From assembly GCA_024405875.1 (NCBI GenBank), contig JAKSOA010000013.1, positions 1 to 57,934 of the forward strand: DNA of 57,934 nt, read 5' to 3'. This DNA is from Paludibacteraceae bacterium (GTDB lineage Bacteria > Bacteroidota > Bacteroidia > Bacteroidales > Paludibacteraceae). The notes under the pieces were generated by a model. The model made no database searches. It saw nothing but the letters and a program-made list of their open reading frames with translations, and was not told the DNA's origin. The position numbers were made by a program, and so were the translations under genes. This document shows, piece by piece, positions 32,961 through 45,700 of the stretch (position 1 is its first letter; the number at the start of each line of letters is the position of its first letter).

Positions 32961-35900
32961 ATGAGTATCTACAAAACAGCCATTGATAAGCCGGTTTCCA
33001 CCATACTTATATTTGTGGCGGTTATTATAATAGGTGTATTTTCATTCTTGAAGTTGCCTATTGACCAGTTTCCGGAAATAGACCCGCCGTACATTATGGT
33101 TATGACCACCTATCCGGGTGCAAACGCATCTGAGATAGAGACAAACGTAACAAAGTTAATGGAGAACACCCTTAACTCTGTTGACGGACTTGACAAACTC
33201 ACCTCACAGTCAAAAGACAATATGTCAATTGTGACGCTTGAATTTGAGTGGGGTTGGAATCTTGACGAGGCGTCAAACGATGTGCGTTCATACATAGAGA
33301 TGGCAAAAGATGAGTTGCCTGACGGAGCAATGACTCCTATAATATTCAAGTTGAGTTCAAGTTCAATGCCTATAGCCCAATATGCCATAACGGCTGAAGA
33401 AACCTATCCGGGACTTGAGAAACTGCTTGATGATGAGGTGATTCCTGTGCTTAACCAGGTTGACGGTATAGGTAACATATCAATGTCAGGAGAGCCTGTC
33501 AGGGTTGTGTATGTTGATATTGACCAATCAAAACTTGACGCATACGGTATTCCTCTTGAGACGGTGGGAACCGCTGTCAGCGCTAACAATCTTAACTTGT
33601 CATCAGGAAAGGTTAAGATGCTTGATGAGCAGTATCAGTTGCAGGTTCGCAGTGAGTTTATTGAGAGCCGTGAGATTGAGGATTTGGTGGTTACAACAAC
33701 TCCGCAGGGCAAGCAGGTCTATGTGCGTGATATTGCCACCGTACGTGATACAATACAGGATATGACGCTAGATGAGAAGTTGAACGGAGAGGACGGTGTG
33801 CGTCTTATAATTATGAAACAGTCAGGTGCCAATACTGTTCAGATATGCCGTGATGTAAACAAGAAGATAGCGGAACTTTTGCCTACGCTTCCGCCTGATG
33901 TGAAGATTCAGACAATTTATGACTCATCAGAGAATATTCAGAACTCAATTGACTCACTTGAAGAGTCAATCTTATACGCACTTTTATTTGTAGTGCTGGT
34001 GGTTCTGTTCTTCCTTGGCAGATGGAGGGCGACATTCATAATAGGTATAACCATTCCTATTGCACTTATTGTGGCGTTCATATATCTGTTGTTTGTTGAC
34101 AGTTCTCTGAACATTATATCACTCTGCTCATTGACCATAGCCATCGGTATGGTTGTGGACGATGCCATCGTGGTACTTGAGAATATTACAAGACACATAG
34201 AGCGTGGTTCTAATCCGCACGAGGCCGCCATCTATGCAACCAATGAGGTGTGGGTATCAGTAATTGCCACAACACTTGTAATTGTGGCGGTGTTTGTGCC
34301 ACTTACAATGCTTACAGGTATAGCGGGTATTATGTTCAAGGAACTTGGTTGGATTGTGACTATAGTTGTATGTACTTCAACAACTGTTGCTATTACCCTT
34401 ACCCCTATGTTATGCTCAAAACTATTGAAGGCTAAGAAAGTCAAGGTGGTTGACGGCAAACTTATTGAAGAGAACGTGCAGGCTGGTTGGTATCAAAGAT
34501 ATGTGGTTTCTTGGCTTGATAAGGTTGACCAATGGTATGCTAAGGCATTGGGCGCCTGTCTTAACCATAAGGCACTCACAATTTCAGTTGCTGTAGTGTT
34601 CTTCCTGTTGTCAATATCTCCAATGATAGTTGGTTGGGTTGGTACTGACTTTATGCAACAGCAGGATAACGGTCGTCTGACAGTGAACATAGAGTTGCAT
34701 CAGACAACACGTGTTGAGGAGGCGTCTGAACTTGCCCGTGTAATAGAGAAGAGGTTTGTGTCGCTTGCACCTGAGATTGAACTTATAAGTACAACCACAG
34801 GTTCTGCCGATGACGCAGGCTTTGCGGCACTTATAAACAATACGTCAAACAATAAAATAAAGATGACCGTCAGATGCTCTAAGAAATATGAGCGTGAGCG
34901 TTCTATTTTTGAGATTGCTGAAGTGTTCCGTAAAGAACTACAGCGTTATCCTGAAATAGTTGACTATACCTGCCAGATGGCAAGCGGTATGGGTGGCGGT
35001 GCGTCAACTGTTGATGTTGAGATTTACGGATATGACTTTGACGCCACCAACCGTTTCTCACAGGAGGTTAAGCGTGCCATTGCTGAAAATTGCGAGGGTG
35101 CCCGTGACATTGACATAAGCCGTGAGGATGACCGTCCTGAACTTAAGGTTGTTGTGGATAAGGAGAAAGCCTCACGTCTTGGTCTGACATCGGCGACTGT
35201 ATCTTCATACGTAAGAAACAGGGTGAACGGCTACACCGCAGGATTTTTGAAAGATGACGGTGATGAATATAATATTCTTGTCCGTCTGGAAGAGGAGGAT
35301 CGTAACTCCATTTCAAAGATAGAGAACCTTACGATTCCTACACCAACGGGAAAATTTGTGAAGTTGAGTGAGATTGCTGATGTGGTGGAGTATTTCCAAC
35401 CACCTCAAATTGACCGTAAGACCCGTCAGCGTGTTGTAACCGTTGCTGTCACTCCATACGATATTTCTCTTGGAGAACTTGCGGCGAATATACAGAAAGA
35501 GGTTGCCAAACTTGATAAGCCAATGGGTGTGTCGGTACGTTATGCAGGTGATTATGAGGAACAACAGGAGTCATTCCAAGATATTTTAATGCTGTTCATT
35601 CTTATTATAATTCTGGTTTATGTGGTTATGGCATCACAGTTTGAGAGTTTCTCAAAGCCATTCATCATTATGCTTGCCTCTGTGCCGTTTGCGTTGTCAG
35701 GTACGGTATTGGCATTGTGGATTACACATACCACACTTGATATGATTGGTGCTTTAGGTGTTGTAATGCTTGTGGGTATTGCGGTTAAGAACGGTATTGT
35801 GCTTGTTGACTACATTAACCTTATGCGTGAGCGTGGTTATGAACTTAATGAGGCAATTAAGATTTCAGGAGCGTCACGTTTGCGTCCGGTGCTTATGACA

Positions 35901-36128
35901 GCCTTTACAACACTTCTTGGTATGGTTCCTATGGCACTTAGCCAGGGTGAGGGTTCTGAGATGTGGCAGCCTCTTGGTATTGTTGTTATTGGCGGACTTC
36001 TTGTATCAACATTTGTTACAATGATGATAGTTCCTGTAATCTATGCCGCTATGTCAAAGCACGGAGAGCGTGACAAGCAGGAGAAGCGTCGCAAGGAGTA
36101 TGTATTTATGCAGTTAAAAGTTGAATAA
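32961..36128 (+). CDS. RND efflux transporter permease (AcrB/MexB-like)
   Basis: A 1055-residue proton-driven inner-membrane pump of the hydrophobe/amphiphile efflux (HAE-1) type. The start is YKTAIDKPVSTILIFVAVII, then the large periplasmic loops, and the TM4 DD pair in MVVDDAIVVLENITRHIE (D400 and D401), which relays protons. The C-terminal TM block is QFESFSKPFIIMLASVPFAL and GIAVKNGIVLVDYINLMRERG. A strong Shine-Dalgarno sequence (GGAGG, 32947-32951) precedes the ATG, which is rare in the phylum. The substrate cannot be predicted. It is the main gene of the operon. Confidence 0.93.
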   Translation: MSIYKTAIDKPVSTILIFVAVIIIGVFSFLKLPIDQFPEIDPPYIMVMTTYPGANASEIETNVTKLMENTLNSVDGLDKLTSQSKDNMSIVTLEFEWGWNLDEASNDVRSYIEMAKDELPDGAMTPIIFKLSSSSMPIAQYAITAEETYPGLEKLLDDEVIPVLNQVDGIGNISMSGEPVRVVYVDIDQSKLDAYGIPLETVGTAVSANNLNLSSGKVKMLDEQYQLQVRSEFIESREIEDLVVTTTPQGKQVYVRDIATVRDTIQDMTLDEKLNGEDGVRLIIMKQSGANTVQICRDVNKKIAELLPTLPPDVKIQTIYDSSENIQNSIDSLEESILYALLFVVLVVLFFLGRWRATFIIGITIPIALIVAFIYLLFVDSSLNIISLCSLTIAIGMVVDDAIVVLENITRHIERGSNPHEAAIYATNEVWVSVIATTLVIVAVFVPLTMLTGIAGIMFKELGWIVTIVVCTSTTVAITLTPMLCSKLLKAKKVKVVDGKLIEENVQAGWYQRYVVSWLDKVDQWYAKALGACLNHKALTISVAVVFFLLSISPMIVGWVGTDFMQQQDNGRLTVNIELHQTTRVEEASELARVIEKRFVSLAPEIELISTTTGSADDAGFAALINNTSNNKIKMTVRCSKKYERERSIFEIAEVFRKELQRYPEIVDYTCQMASGMGGGASTVDVEIYGYDFDATNRFSQEVKRAIAENCEGARDIDISREDDRPELKVVVDKEKASRLGLTSATVSSYVRNRVNGYTAGFLKDDGDEYNILVRLEEEDRNSISKIENLTIPTPTGKFVKLSEIADVVEYFQPPQIDRKTRQRVVTVAVTPYDISLGELAANIQKEVAKLDKPMGVSVRYAGDYEEQQESFQDILMLFILIIILVYVVMASQFESFSKPFIIMLASVPFALSGTVLALWITHTTLDMIGALGVVMLVGIAVKNGIVLVDYINLMRERGYELNEAIKISGASRLRPVLMTAFTTLLGMVPMALSQGEGSEMWQPLGIVVIGGLLVSTFVTMMIVPVIYAAMSKHGERDKQEKRRKEYVFMQLKVE

Positions 36129-36164
36129 TGGTTATGCGGTTATACGGTGATGCGATAACAAATC

Positions 36165-36200
36165 ACCGAATCACCGAATCACCAATAAATTAATAATTAT
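36165..36200. repeat. AATCACCG short tandem repeats
   Basis: Three copies of AATCACCG-like octamers (about 36166-36182) are followed by AATAAATTAATAATT. The spacer between the pump gene and the PG0541-like gene thus combines octamers with AT-rich heptamer copies. No gene is seen in it. Confidence 0.5.
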
Positions 36201-36262
36201 GAATTTTTGGAGTAGCGAGAGCAGAACAAGTTTACTTGTTATGCCGAGTCACGACAAAAAGG

Positions 36263-36291
36263 CATAAAAATTTACGGAGGAAATTTTTATG
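36263..36291 (+). promoter_or_regulatory. Palindrome with Shine-Dalgarno in loop and ATG in stem
   Basis: CATAAAAATTT (36263-36273) and AAATTTTTATG (36281-36291) are perfect inverted repeats that enclose ACGGAGG. The GGAGG is at 36276-36280 in the loop and the PG0541-like ATG is the last three bases of the 3' arm. In RNA this would form an 11-bp hairpin able to hide the start codon while exposing the Shine-Dalgarno sequence. Confidence 0.7.
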
Positions 36292-36582
36292 AAATCAGTA
36301 ATGATAATATTTAATCAAGCCAACACAGAGCGTGTTGAGTTTATGCTTGATGAACTTAAGATAAGTGGCTTCACTTTTTTTGAACAGGTACAGGGTAGGG
36401 GAACAAACGGCGGTGAGCCGAGGCGTGGAACCCACACTTGGCCTGAGATGAACTCTGCGGTAATGACGGTCATTGATGATGAAAAAGTGCCGGAGTTACT
36501 CACCACAGTACGCAAACTTGACGCCCGTAACCCTGAGGTGGGCGTAAGGGCGTTTGTCTGGAACATTGAAGCCACTGTATAG
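36289..36582 (+). CDS. PG0541-family transporter-associated protein
   Basis: A 97-residue ferredoxin-like (PII-like) protein that resembles the PG0541 family, which is often encoded just behind RND pumps in this phylum. Sequence landmarks are MKSVMIIFNQANTERVEFML, GFTFFEQVQGRGTNGG, EPRRGTHTWPEMNSAVMTVI and the terminal VGVRAFVWNIE. The fold suggests a small regulator or ligand sensor, but no function is known. Its translation start is inside a perfect palindrome with a Shine-Dalgarno sequence in the loop, so it may be controlled after transcription. It is 160 bp from the permease; the spacer holds AATCACCG tandem repeats and an AACAAG/CTTGTT hairpin. Confidence 0.85.
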   Translation: MKSVMIIFNQANTERVEFMLDELKISGFTFFEQVQGRGTNGGEPRRGTHTWPEMNSAVMTVIDDEKVPELLTTVRKLDARNPEVGVRAFVWNIEATV

Positions 36583-36621
36583 GAAATGGAGTAATCCTTC
36601 AATTCCTAATATTAAGAAATT

Positions 36622-36643
36622 GTTTCAAATTCTGCTTTGAAAC
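36622..36643 (+). terminator. Hairpin downstream of PG0541-like gene
   Basis: GTTTCAAA (36622-36629) and TTTGAAAC (36636-36643) form a perfect 8-bp stem. No strong T-run follows, but a much longer inverted repeat is 16 bp downstream, so together they probably end the pump operon. Confidence 0.45.
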
Positions 36644-36658
36644 GATTGTGTTATAGGT

Positions 36659-36709
36659 GAAATGTTAAAATTTTCAAAACATAAAAATTTTAACATTTCA
36701 TTTTCTTTT
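36659..36709. terminator. Long A+T hairpin, likely bidirectional terminator
   Basis: GAAATGTTAAAATTTT (36659-36674) and AAAATTTTAACATTTC (36684-36699) form a perfect 16-bp inverted repeat with a 9-nt loop, followed by ATTTTCTTTT. The perfect arms suggest a transcript end, or a protein-binding site between the pump operon and the giant gene. Confidence 0.6.
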
Positions 36710-36726
36710 GTTAAAATAGTTTTAAC

Positions 36727-36734
36727 TAAATTTG
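36727..36734 (+). promoter_or_regulatory. -7 element of the giant repeat-protein gene
   Basis: TAAATTTG is an exact TAnnTTTG match, 52 bp before the start. TTTG at 36707-36710 is 16 nt away, shorter than the usual 19-21, so the -33 is uncertain. Confidence 0.5.
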
Positions 36735-36785
36735 TGACAACATTTAAATAAGGGTAGTATAGCCCACACATATTTAGTTATTATT

Positions 36786-39700
36786 ATGAGACATCTATTC
36801 CCTAAACTAACGCTATTATTAGTTTTTTTAACATTTGCGGGTGCGTTTTTTAACATTTCCACGGCACAACAGTTGCCAAATGCGGGCTTTGAGCAGTGGA
36901 ATGGCTCCTGGAACGGTAAACCGCAGCCTGACGGTTGGAATCTGTCAAATGTTGAACAGGTAGGATTGAAATTCAATGTGGGAGAGCGTACGTCAGACGC
37001 TCACTCAGGTTCATACGCTGTCAAGTGTCAGGGAACTGAGGTTGGTGCTATGGGTATTACCGCAGTATCTCCGTCTTGGGTCACATTAGGTACCTCATGG
37101 GCTTACTTGGATGGTCTTGATGTAGGTTCCGCCACAGCGGGAACAACGGGCGGTATATCGTGGGGTTACAGACCTGATACACTTGCCGTATGGATAAAAA
37201 GAACCAGTGCCGGTAATGAGGATATGAACCTTGTCTACTACTCTTGGAGAGGTACCGCATACAATGATAGATATAAAAATAAGGATAACGGTTGTACTGA
37301 GACAGGACGTACCGATGAGGAATCAGATATTTGCAAATCAGATATCAATGAGTGTAAGACGCCATCGGGCGATGCGGTCCAAGTTGCTGAAGGATGGTTG
37401 AGAACCAAAACCCAATATCCTGCTTGGACACGAATAAAACTTCCTATCAAATATTTCAATAATGATATTCCCACAAAGATGAATGTCATTCTCTCAGCGT
37501 CACGTTACCCTGAAAAACGTGCCAATAGCGGACAATATACGTCAAGTGTGCTTATTGTTGATGATATATCAATGATTTACGCATCAGACATTCACGAGAT
37601 ATATTTTGACGGAAAGAAATATTCAAACTTCAACAAAGACAAAAGAGAGATATATTATGAGGTTCCTGTCGGCAAGTCACTTCCAGAGATTGTGTGTAAG
37701 CGTAGTGGCAGAAAACTGAGCGGTAGTGAGATCTCAATAGTTAATGGTGTTAAAGACGGCACTCCCGCTGTTATTACAGTAAGGGCTGAGGATGGAAGTT
37801 CCACTACAGAGTATAAGGTATATTTTGTCTCAGTAAGAGATATAAATCCATATCCTTCAACCATAAAAGTTAACGGCACTGCAATATCAGGCTTTAACGC
37901 ATACGCTTCCGACTACACCGTAACTCTTCCATACGGTACAACTGAAACACCTGTGATTGATGTTGTCAAGGCAAATAATAAGCAAACAGTTAAAATAGAG
38001 CCTTACTCAGTGCCAGGTACTGCAAAAATAACTGTCTTTGCTGAGAATGATGAATATACGGCTGTTTATAATATTAAGTTTGAAATTGGCAAACTAAATG
38101 ACACAACACTTAAGGATATTCAGGTTAACGGAGTCTCAATAGATGGCTTCTCACCCACAAAAACCATATATACTGTTGATATTCCGGAGGGTACTACAGA
38201 CGCTCCTGAGATAACACCTGTGTCAGCATACGAGCCAGGTGCCCAGACAATAGTGATTGACCGTAAGGGTATAAAAGAGCCTTCTACAGTAACAGTCTCC
38301 GCTCCGGGAACCATATCAAGCCGTGTATATAAGATTTCTTATAATGTAATAAAGTCAAAATACTCATATCTTAAGGATTTGAAGGTTGCCGGAGTTACTA
38401 TTGAAAACTTTACGCCTGCTGTATTGTCATACACATACCCTCTGCCTATAGGCACACCAGAGGTACCTGCCGTAACATACACACCAGGTGACGCATATCA
38501 GACAATCACCAAGGAGGACGGAGGTCTTGACGGTATAACCAAAATTACCGTAAAGGCGCAGAATGGCATAAACACCTCAATTTATAGAATCTCATTCCCG
38601 CTTAGCAAATCATCAAATTCAAAACTCACTGATTTGAAGGTGGCAGGTAAGACAATAGAGGGTTTCTCTTCAGATGTCACCTCATATTCATATAAGTTAG
38701 CCACAGGCACAACCATACTGCCTGAGATTACTTGGACACAAGGTGATGAGTACCAGAGTGTTAAGGCTACATACGGTGGCGTTAACGGGACTACTAAGAT
38801 TGTTGTCACCGCTCAAGACGGCACAGCAACGGTTTATACCATAGCGTTCAGTGTTGACCAGGCTACAAACTCCACATTGAGGGATATTCAACTTGACGGG
38901 GTAAGCCTTGAGGATTTTGCTCCTGATAAAACGGAATACTCAATTCTTCTGACTCGTGGAACAAAGACGCTTCCTGTAATAACATACACTCCGTATGATG
39001 AATTCCAGAAAATAACAAAGGTTGAGGGTGGGGTGAACGGAGATACGAAAATTACGGTAAAGGCTCAAAGTGGAGATATGACTGTTTACGTTCTCTCATT
39101 CTCTGTTGACAAATCAACAAACTCATATCTGAGTGACTTGTTGGTTGCCGGTAAGTCTATAGATGGCTTTGCTTCAGATAAATTTGAGTATGACTACAAA
39201 CTTAACCCGGGCACTATTTCAGTACCTGATATAACATATGTACAAGGTGATGATTATCAAATGGTTATAGTGGTAAAGGGAGGCGTTAATGATGCGTCTG
39301 CCATAAGAGTTACGGCTGAGAGCGGTGACATTACCACTTACACCATCAATTTCTCAGTCGAGAAATCAGAGAACGCCAATTTGAAAAACATTCTTCTTAA
39401 CGGCGTATCACTTGAAGGTTTCTCACCTGAAATCTATAATTATGAGGTTCTGTTGCCTGTTGAGGCTACGGAATCACCTGCTGTCTCTGTTGAGAAGGAG
39501 GCTACACAGACCGTATCCATAGTAAAACCTGCACTTTTTGGCACTGCATATATAGATGTAATTCCTGAAGAGGGTGCAAAGAACATATACACCATTAAGT
39601 TCCTTACAGCAAAGGGTAGTAATTGTGAACTTGCTGATATTCAGGTGGCTGGTGAGACAGTTGAGGGTTTCAACCCCGATGTCACTACATACAACATCAC

Positions 39701-42700
39701 ATTGCCGCAAGGCACAACCGCCCTGCCTTCAATCTCATATACAAAGGGTGATGAGACACAGAGTGTTGAGTTGGCTGAGGGAGATATAAACAGTGCATCC
39801 ACTATCTCTGTAATGTCAGAGAACGGCAGCATAAAGGTCTATACCCTCAACTTTACCACAGAGAAATCATCTGACGGTCTGCTCTCTGATATTTTGATTG
39901 ACGAAGAATCAATAGAGGGCTTCGCCTCTGACAAGTATGAATATACATACATTATGGCTAAGGGTACTGCAGAGCGTCCTTCTGTAGTTGCCGTCAAGTC
40001 AAACGGTTCATCAAGAGTTGATGCCGTATATCCATATCTTGACGGTGATGTCAAGTTCTATGTAAAGTCAGAGGACGGAACATCAGAGTCACTCTATACC
40101 GTACATCTTGTATATGCTATTGATAAAAACGCAAACCTCTCAGAAATTAAGGTAGGCGGAGAGGCTATTGCTCTTGTTGAAGACCAATATACATACAATG
40201 TAGAGGGCTCATTTGAAACCGTGCCAACGGTAGAATATACAAAAGCCTCTAAAACACAGAGAGTTATACTTAATAACAATATTTCAGGAGCCACGCTTGA
40301 TGTAAAGGCGGAGGACGGAACATCAGTGACATACACAATAAATTATAACAAGGTTCCAGGCACAAACGCCTCACTCTCAGACCTTCAATACTTTGACGGT
40401 GAATTACAGCAGTTTGTCTCAATTGAGGGCTTTGCGTCAGACAAGTATGAGTATGAGATTACACTTCCGCTAAACGCCTCTGATATATACACACTTAATT
40501 GCGTTGGTGCCGCTCAGAATCAGACATATCAGATAAGTTACGCCTCAATTAATGAGGTTACTAAAATAAAGGTTACCGCAGAGGATGGCGAAACCACAGC
40601 GGACTACTCTGTAAAGTTCATTGCCACCAAGTCAAATGTCTGCACGCTTGATGACATTACAATTGGTGGAGAGCAGGTACCGGAATTCTCATCAGAAATA
40701 ACCGAGTATGAAATCACATTACCGGCAGGAGATACACAAAGAGGTTTGTTACGCTATGTTAAGTCAGACGCAAAGTCATTGGTTGTTGTAAAAGATGATG
40801 TATATAATGCGACATCGGAGATAGTGGTAATAGCTGAAGATGGTACAGAGAAGAGTTACAAACTATCATTTAAGCAAGGCTTTACAGGTAAGTCCAATGT
40901 TCTTAAGTCAATCATTGTTAATGGTGCCGCTATGACAGACTTTGACCCTCAAGTATTTGTGTATAATGTAGATACATACAGTGGTATTGTTCCAAATATC
41001 TACTGTGAGAAAGAGTATGAGGAACAGTCTCTGCATATTGCCACGTCAGAACAAGGTAAGACAGTTATAACTGTCAAATCTAATCAAGAGGGTGTGGCAG
41101 ATGCGGTTTACACACTTAACCATAATGTAAAACAACCATACAATGTGCTGACATCAATAAAGATTGATGGCAAAATTATTGATGGATTTAATCCATATAA
41201 GACCAAGTATGTTGTACTTGTAACAAAAACACCAGAGACGGTTATTGCAGAGGGTGCCGAATCAGAAAAAACAATTAATACGGCTTCACACGTCAGGTTT
41301 GAGACTGCTCAATCTGATGTTTTCGCCAGCGTTAAGTATGACATATTCTTTCATTACACAACTGATGAGGTAGATGGAACATTTGAACAGAGTGTTATGA
41401 CCAAGTATAACAATAAAAACAAGCCTCAAGGTTGGAATTGCCCTGCTGATTTTGTTGAAGGGCATTTGGGTTCATACACTTCAGGATCGGAGGTCAATAT
41501 TACCACAAATTACCATTCTCAAGGTTCTAAAGCCGTACAGTTAAAGACCGTTTATCTGTTGCCGTCAGCCGAGTCAATGTTTGGATGTATGTCATTGTCT
41601 AAAATGTCATTTAAATTAGGTTCATACGAAGTCTTGATTCATTTTCCGTCAGAAAACTCATTTGGTGAAGGTATAACGTACCGCAATTCACCAGATAAAA
41701 TGTCAATGGATTTTTACCCTGTAGCCAACAACAAGATATCAGAGTGGCATTTTATATATAAATTTAAAAATGATGCCGGCACTACATATACCAATACTTA
41801 TAAAGGCTCATATGCAACTAAAAACACGTGGCAGACTATGAATTTAGACTTGAATTACCCGGCGGAATTCGGTAGTCCAAGCTCACTGGACATTATTGTA
41901 AATAGTGCGGCAACGGAAACACTGTCAGATATGTATGTTGGTACAAGTGGTGCATCGGATAAAAACAGATACACCTCAACACTTATAGTTGATAATCTGA
42001 AATTTTTCTACAATTCAGAAATCTCCGCCATTAAGGTTAATGGAATCGCCGCTACTATGGATAAAACAGCCGCGTCTGTTACAATAGATTCAGAATGCTC
42101 TGGAAATCCTGTAATTGATATCACAGGTAAGGTTGAAGACCAGATGTATGATATTGATTATGGTACAGAGGTTAATGGTGTGCGTGTTGTCAATATAAGA
42201 AGTTATGCAGAGGATATGTCATACACTGATTATACTCTCACCGTTACAAGACCTCTCTCAACACAAAATGAGTTGAAGGATATAAAGGTTGAAGGGGTTT
42301 CATTGACTGATTTTGATGCGTCAAAACTTGATTATGAATATAGTTTGACTGCTGGGAAACACATTGTTCCTAATGTAACTGTCAATGGCAAGTCTTCTCA
42401 TCAGAATTTGTCTATGAGTATGAGCGGCTCTGTTCTTTCAATAGTCTCAACATCAGAAAGCGGAGAGTCAAAGACATATACAGTAACCTTTATTGAGGAG
42501 AAAATCTCAAGTGCTGACCTGACCTCTTTAAGTGTTGCAGGCAAGGAGATTTCATTTGACCCTGCTCAGACTGAGTATGCCGTTGAACTTGAGCCGCGCA
42601 CCGTAGCGTTGCCTGAGATTCTCTACTCAAAAATCTCAGACAAGCAGAGTGTAGTGATGACAGAGGGCGGTGTGAACGGAGTAACCACTCTTGCTGTCAA

Positions 42701-45700
42701 GTCAGCCGACGCCTCTACAGAGAAGGAGTACAAGATTGCGTTCTCTGTCACCGATAACAAGTCCACGACATCAAAACTGAGTAGTATGTCTGTTATTGAT
42801 GCCGTTAATCCTATAGAGTTTGACCCGGATACAAAGGATTACACATTTGATATAGCGGAGGGTGAGACTCCTGTCGCAAATTACGGCAGAGCCTTCCGTG
42901 AGGACTCTATGGTTGTTACGCTGAACAGAGACTCTGTAATGTGGTCATTGCATAACTCACTCTCAGAGACTGAGATGGATTATAAACTTACATATTATGT
43001 TGTTAAATCAAGTAACTCACACCTTGCGGGTGTAAGACTTGCGGGAGAGAGTGTTGAGGATTTCAATCCAAACCTTACAGAGTACAATTGGAGCGTTGAG
43101 CGTAATGAGGTTCCTACAATAGATGCCATAATGGCTGAGGCAGGACAGGCTGTTGAAACTGTCTATGATGAGGATGCGGGAACATACGCCATCACAGTAA
43201 CCGCTCCTGACGGAGTTTCCGCCACAACATACAATATTAAGGTATCAGTTAAGAGTGAGGCTGAGGCTAAGGCGGCTAAAATAACTCTTGACGGAGTTGA
43301 GATTTCAGGCTATGACCCGGAGGTTACCGTCTATAATGTAGATATGCCTGTGGGAACAGAGAGAGTTCCTGAGATATACGGCTATTGCGGTAATGGCGGC
43401 TCATCGGCTGTAATGACAGTTAAGTCCATTAATGAGGTATCTGAGATAACAATAACCTCAGAGGACGGCACTTCCGCCCAAACTTACTATATAGGCTTCA
43501 ATGTTAAGAAGTCTGATGATGCCACACTGCGTAGGCTGTCTTCAAATTTTGCAGCTTTGGCTGATTTCACACCAGACAGATTTGAGTATGAGATTACGGT
43601 TCCTGTAGGCTGTAATGACCCTGTGATGACATATCTGAAAAATTATAAAAATGAGAGTGTGAGTGAAGAGAGCACAGCCGATGGCTATAAGATAGAAGTG
43701 ATTTCTGAGAACGGAGATGTAACCAATGTATATAAGGTGATGTTCAACCGCATTCAGGCATCTGGTTCAGATTTGGCTGACATCACCCTTGATGGTAATT
43801 CTATTGAGGGCTTTGAACCAACAAAGTATGAATATAGTATAGAACTGCCAGAAGAGACAACAGTGCTTCCTGTAATATCAACAGTAAGCGGTGATTACGG
43901 TCAGAATGTCACAGTTTTGACAAACGGTGTGAACGGAGATGCTGTAGTAACCTCTAAGTCACAAGATGGTTCAAATACAAGTGTATATACATTACATTTC
44001 AGTGTGGCTAAGTCAACCAATTCATATTTGAATTTGATAATGACAGACGGTGAGCCTCTTGAAGGGTTCTTCTCTGACAAATTTGACTACAATGTAACGC
44101 TTGAGCTTGGCAGAACCACATTGCCTGAGGTTACATATATTAAAGGTCACGTCGCACAGACAGTGGCTGAAAATGTTACGGATAGTGTAGTGACTCTTAC
44201 TGTCACAGCGGAAAAGGGTAATACCACCGTCTATACAATAGCGTTTGAATATAATCTGAGCAAGGCGGACACTTTAAAGATGGTATACATAAGCGGTGAT
44301 TCTGTAAAAGAGTTCTCTCCGTCTGTTTTTGAGTATGATGTTAAACTTCCTCTTGGAAGAGATTTGAGCAAGATTACTGTTGATTCTGTTGATTATCAAA
44401 TGGCTGATGAGTGGCAGACGGTGGAGAAGTCATTTGCTGACAACATATTTACACTCAATGTGAAAGCACAGGACACAGTGTATCAGAATAGATACACTAT
44501 TCATTTGAGTGTTGAGAAATCAACTAACACAAAACTTTCTGACCTGATGTCAGGCGGTAAGTCAGTTCCTGGATTTAAAGACGATGTACTTGACTATTTC
44601 ATTGAACTTCCTGTCCACACTAAGACTATCCCTGATGTAACATACAAGGAAGGTGATGAGTATCAGGTTATTGAGCAAAGTGAGTCAGAGGATAGGAAGA
44701 TTCAAAAGGTTAAGGTTACCGCCCAGAACGGAAAATCAAGAACTTACACGGTGACATACACAATCAAACTCTCCGATAACGCAAATCTGAACAGTATAAA
44801 ACTTGATGATGTGCTTATTCCGGGCTTTGACCCTGAGACGTATAAATATGAGTTTGAACTGCCATACAACACCAAAAAGGTTCCGGCAATAACATACGAG
44901 CAGGCGGAGCCTGAGCAAATTGTGGTGGAAGACTATACAGAAGACTTAAACGGCACCTCTTACATCAAGGTAACCGCTGAAGATGGTGTGACTGTCAATA
45001 CATATTCAATAGCATTCAGCGTGGCTAAGTCAGATGTTACTACGCTTGATATGATTTACTATGACGGCAAAGCTATTGAGCACTTTGACAAAGAGGATAA
45101 TAATTATGATGTTGATTTGCCATACGGTACTGTCAAGGCTCCTAATGTTACGTGGAATTTGACTCAGCCTGTTGAGACTGCCATTCTCTCAATGACTGAG
45201 GTTGAGGATGTGGGTTGGGACGCCGTTATTGAGGTAACCGCTGAGGACGGTATAAGCAGAAATGAATATACAGTTCACTTTATAGTGGCATTGGATAGTG
45301 AGAACAGACTGTCAGACATAAAGGTGTTTGGTAAAACCATATCAGGGTTTGATAAGAATGTGGTGAATTATGATATTGTTTTGCCTGCATATAGTGATTC
45401 AACATTGTTACCAAAGGTAAAAGATGTGGAGTACACAAGAATGAGCCGGAATGAGATAGTTGTGGTAAGCCAGCCTACTGTAGAGAGCATAATAATTGAT
45501 GTCACCGCTCAGGACGGCTCACAAAAAAAATATGTTATAAAGACCACTATAGCCCTCTCTTCCAACGCATCATTGAGTTCTTTGATGATAAGTGACAAGG
45601 TGTTGCCTGGCTTTGCTCCTGATGTTCTGGATTATGAATACAGGATTGAATTCGGCTCAACGTATGTGGATACTGCAAAATATGTCATTTCATATATTTT

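Noticed and set aside
38120-45000. Internal ORFs within the giant repeat gene
   Set aside because: They are frame shadows caused by repeated Thr/Ser/Asp/Gly codons in the repeats.
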